Assembly: GCA_900769525.1 (NCBI GenBank)
Contig: CAAGGY010000022.1
Location: 1 to 8,752 of the forward strand
Direction: 5' to 3'
DNA from: an uncultured Alistipes sp.
GTDB taxonomy: Bacteria; Bacteroidota; Bacteroidia; Bacteroidales; Rikenellaceae
Length of the DNA: 8,752 nt
In this document: piece after piece, positions 6,978 to 8,752 of the stretch
How positions within the stretch are numbered: position 1 is the stretch's first letter
Layout of the letters: the number at the start of each line of letters is the position of its first letter
Program-made: the position numbers and the translations under genes
The notes under the pieces: model-generated
What the model saw: the letters and a program-made list of their open reading frames with translations, nothing else
Database searches by the model: none
What the model was told of the DNA's origin: nothing

Positions 6978-7394
6978 TTACTTCGCCTGGGTCATTGATG
7001 GGTCACCAACAACCATGTTCTTGTCAACACGGAGTGTTACGTTGCTGTCAACCTCGATAAGAAGGCTTGTTGGCTGAATCTCCTTAACAGTGCCATAGAT
7101 ACCACCTGCAGTGATAATCTTGTCACCCTTCTTGATGTTGTTGCGGAAGTTCTCCATCTGCTTGCGACGCTTAGACTCTGGACGCCACATGAAGAAGTAC
7201 ATGATTGCAATCATGGCAATAATCATCAACCAGAATGTCCAGCCGCCGCCCTGTGCTGGAGCCTCTGCAGCTACCTCTGCAGTAGCCTCTGCAGCTGGCT
7301 GCTCGGTAACAGTCTCAACAACCTGTGCCTCAGTAGCTGCAACCTCTGCAACCTCCTGAGTGCCATTTTCGTTCTGAATAAAAAGCAAGTTCAT
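6978..7394 (-). CDS. yajC: Preprotein translocase accessory subunit YajC
   Basis: 138 residues. YajC is a small inner-membrane protein of the SecDF-YajC complex that assists Sec-dependent export. The single membrane helix is at about 52-70 (WTFWLMIIAMIAIMYFFMW), followed by the family motif RPESKRRKQMENF and the cytoplasmic domain with KKGDKIITAGGIYGTV and a VDKNMV-type end. The odd part is the N-terminus: about 45 residues before the helix, rich in Ala, Glu and Val, much longer than in E. coli YajC, where the helix is close to the start. This part is coded by imperfect 12-bp repeats. The ATG leader has no Shine-Dalgarno. It lies 72 bases after the DUF1573 gene, with no recognisable promoter in the gap, and is probably the last gene of the nusB transcript. 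secD/secF are not in the window. Confidence 0.95.
   Translation of the reverse strand: MNLLFIQNENGTQEVAEVAATEAQVVETVTEQPAAEATAEVAAEAPAQGGGWTFWLMIIAMIAIMYFFMWRPESKRRKQMENFRNNIKKGDKIITAGGIYGTVKEIQPTSLLIEVDSNVTLRVDKNMVVGDPSMTQAK
7261..7296. repeat. Three 12-bp imperfect tandem repeats inside yajC
   Basis: Plus-strand units are GCCTCTGCAGCT (7261-7272), ACCTCTGCAGTA (7273-7284) and GCCTCTGCAGCT (7285-7296); units 1 and 3 are identical. On the coding strand they encode AAEA/TAEV/AAEA-type tetrapeptides in the N-terminal extension of YajC. A looser copy of the same words (CTGCAACCTCTGCAACCTC) follows near 7340, suggesting growth by duplication. Confidence 0.75.
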
Positions 7395-7466
7395 AGTCTT
7401 AAAATGTATTATTAAATTTTTATATTTCTCTATAACGTCTATTACGCTAAATTATTGCGCATGAGC

Positions 7467-7931
7467 TTAATCTATAACCTCCGCACTCATCCAAATGGCT
7501 ATTCTGCAACGCTCATCTGAGGTGGCTATGTCGACAAAGTTGCCAACTGTGCCATGCTCGCCACGGCTATCGAATTTTAGCTCCAATTCGCCCCATTCGT
7601 TAGGAGCAATAGGGTGGTAGGGTAGCTCTACCCAGGTGCAACGACACGTCGCCTTATAGTCGGTAAGCGATAGGGGCTCGTCTGTCGTGTTTTTGATGCG
7701 TAGGTGCTCTGTCGCTATAGTTGCATAAGGCACCTCGCCCATCTCAACGATAAACTCCGTGATGGTGTCGGTGCGTATTTCGGCACTAAGTCCAACACTC
7801 TCGCTCATTAGTGGTGTAGCCTCTGCCTGTGCTCTGCGTCGAGTATTGTCGCTGCTCGAATCCCAGATGCGAATTGCAGCAAAGAGTGCCACCATCGCAA
7901 AAATCAGGCCAACGGCTATTAGTCGTCTCAT
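7467..7931 (-). CDS. DUF1573 domain protein, membrane-anchored
   Basis: 154 residues. An N-terminal hydrophobic segment (about 4-21) after MRR is a signal anchor or uncleaved signal peptide, placing the rest in the periplasm. Residues about 58-150 match the DUF1573 Ig-like (ASPM/SPD-2/Hydin-type) domain: F-V-MGEVPY, a strand with LRIKNTTDEPLSLTDYKATC, the Cys pair C96-x-C98 in TCRCTW (the family usually has SCGCT), IAPNEWGELELKFDSRGEHG, and a final strand. DUF1573 proteins are common in Bacteroidota and their function is not settled. It starts 12 bases after the nusB stop, so it is likely co-transcribed with nusB. The same position often carries yajC directly after nusB in other Bacteroidales, so the gene looks inserted between them; that comparison is from memory. 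Confidence 0.85.
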   Translation of the reverse strand: MRRLIAVGLIFAMVALFAAIRIWDSSSDNTRRRAQAEATPLMSESVGLSAEIRTDTITEFIVEMGEVPYATIATEHLRIKNTTDEPLSLTDYKATCRCTWVELPYHPIAPNEWGELELKFDSRGEHGTVGNFVDIATSDERCRIAIWMSAEVID

Positions 7932-7943
7932 AGCTCTTTGAGC

Positions 7944-8752
7944 TTAGAGCAATCCTCGGCCACTCTTCTGGATGCGGCCATTGGCCGTAAGCTCTGAGAC
8001 AATCTTGTCGAGCACACCGTTCACGAAGTTGGCACTTGTAGGCGATGAGTAGTACTTGGCGATGTCGATCCACTCATCGAGAGTCACCTTCACAGGGATG
8101 CTGTCAAATGTTGTGAGCTCGGCAATGGCAATCGAGATGATGAGGTTATCCATAAAGGCGATGCGCTCAACATCCCAGTTCTGTGTGTATCTATCTACAA
8201 TCTCCTGGTTATCCTCATACTGCACTAGTGCCTTAATGAAGAGCTGGCGTGCAAACTCAAGGTCGTCGTCGCTCTTGAATTGGGGCAAAATCTTGACATC
8301 GGTGTGGCTCTGCTTGAGTGTTGACACAGTGCGGATGGCCATGTAGAGCGCAAAGCTGAGGTCGTCGTTCCAGAGTAGCGACATATCGTCAACTACGTCG
8401 GCAAGAGCCTCATCCTGGTCGAGGGCAGTGAAAAATGCCTCGACAAATTTACGATCGTCAGTAAATGTCGAGATTGGTGCCTCCATGTACTTTTTGTAGT
8501 AGTCGGCCTCGAGCATACGGTTGTAGATATCCTTTACAATATCGTAGTTGTTGGCCCACGAAATCTTGCGAGTGGCAATCTCGTCGTTTACGCTCTCAGA
8601 GTTGTTTATGAGTGCGATTACGGCGTTGTCAACAAAACGACGGTTTGGGTTTAGATCCTCATATGTAGGGAGTTTCTTCTGCTTTGCGAGCTCCTGACGG
8701 CTCTCAGCATAACGAGCTACCTCGACGATGAGCGACATCATCTGGAAGTATA
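7944..8752 (-). CDS. nusB: Transcription antitermination factor NusB (5' end outside window)
   Basis: About 268 residues are visible and the frame is still open at the right edge (YFQ before the first visible Met at 8741), so the N-terminus is missing. NusB binds boxA RNA with S10 (NusE) to suppress termination in rRNA operons. This is the long Bacteroidetes form of about 300 residues: the segment with RYAESRQELAKQKKLPTYED and LNPNRRFVDN is typical of this group. The C-terminal RNA-binding helical domain is recognisable: VERIAFMDNLIISIAIAEL, then IPVKVTLDEWIDIAKYYSSP and FVNGVLDKIVSEL. The tail NGRIQKSGRGLL is basic. It is the first visible gene of a unit with DUF1573 and yajC, and any promoter is outside the window. 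Confidence 0.93.
   Translation of the reverse strand, partial: YFQMMSLIVEVARYAESRQELAKQKKLPTYEDLNPNRRFVDNAVIALINNSESVNDEIATRKISWANNYDIVKDIYNRMLEADYYKKYMEAPISTFTDDRKFVEAFFTALDQDEALADVVDDMSLLWNDDLSFALYMAIRTVSTLKQSHTDVKILPQFKSDDDLEFARQLFIKALVQYEDNQEIVDRYTQNWDVERIAFMDNLIISIAIAELTTFDSIPVKVTLDEWIDIAKYYSSPTSANFVNGVLDKIVSELTANGRIQKSGRGLL

Noticed and set aside
7395..7466. Possible separate promoter for yajC
   Set aside because: The 72-base gap is AT-rich, but I found no TTTG or TAnnTTTG pair and no hairpin, so co-transcription with the upstream genes is the simpler reading.
1..8752. CRISPR, mobile element, tRNA or defence system
   Set aside because: No regularly spaced repeats, transposase motifs, terminal inverted repeats or cloverleaf patterns were seen; the genes are mostly core functions.

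Overview
This window comes from a Bacteroidota chromosome, most likely order Bacteroidales. The evidence is a long Bacteroidetes-type NusB, a GyrB of about 650 residues without the proteobacterial insertion, an OstA-like (LptA-related) protein of the Bacteroidetes type, AT-rich leaders mostly without Shine-Dalgarno motifs, and a close match to the Bacteroidetes promoter consensus (TTTG-N19-TAnnTTTG) in front of gyrB. The genus cannot be fixed from the sequence; an Alistipes/Rikenellaceae-like gut bacterium is one guess. I see no insertion sequence, phage gene, CRISPR array, tRNA or rRNA. The gene content is mostly core.

Layout: (1) Positions 1-2020, plus strand: the C-terminal part of an OstA-like protein, joined by a one-base stop/start overlap to a secreted protein of 431 residues. 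That protein looks like a shortened LacZ-clade glycoside hydrolase family 2 protein that has lost its catalytic residues. (2) Positions 2021-2129: a convergent intergenic region with a perfect 18-bp hairpin terminator. (3) Positions 4718-2130, minus strand: a tight operon of uridine kinase (udk), a DUF456 membrane protein, and an exported gingipain-like (clan CD, C25-like) protein. (4) Positions 6740-4779, minus strand: gyrB, with its own promoter and a probable terminator before udk. (5) Positions 8752-6978, minus strand: nusB (5' end outside the window), a membrane-anchored DUF1573 protein, and yajC, closed by a strong terminator.

How they fit together: gyrB, nusB, yajC and udk serve DNA supercoiling, transcription antitermination, Sec-dependent export and pyrimidine salvage. 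The OstA-like protein probably belongs to lipopolysaccharide or outer-membrane biogenesis. The two least explained genes are both exported: the GH2-like pseudoenzyme coupled to the OstA-like gene, and the C25-like protein at the end of the udk operon. They are the best candidates here for something undescribed. I found no clear multi-gene novel system, and the window is otherwise ordinary housekeeping sequence.
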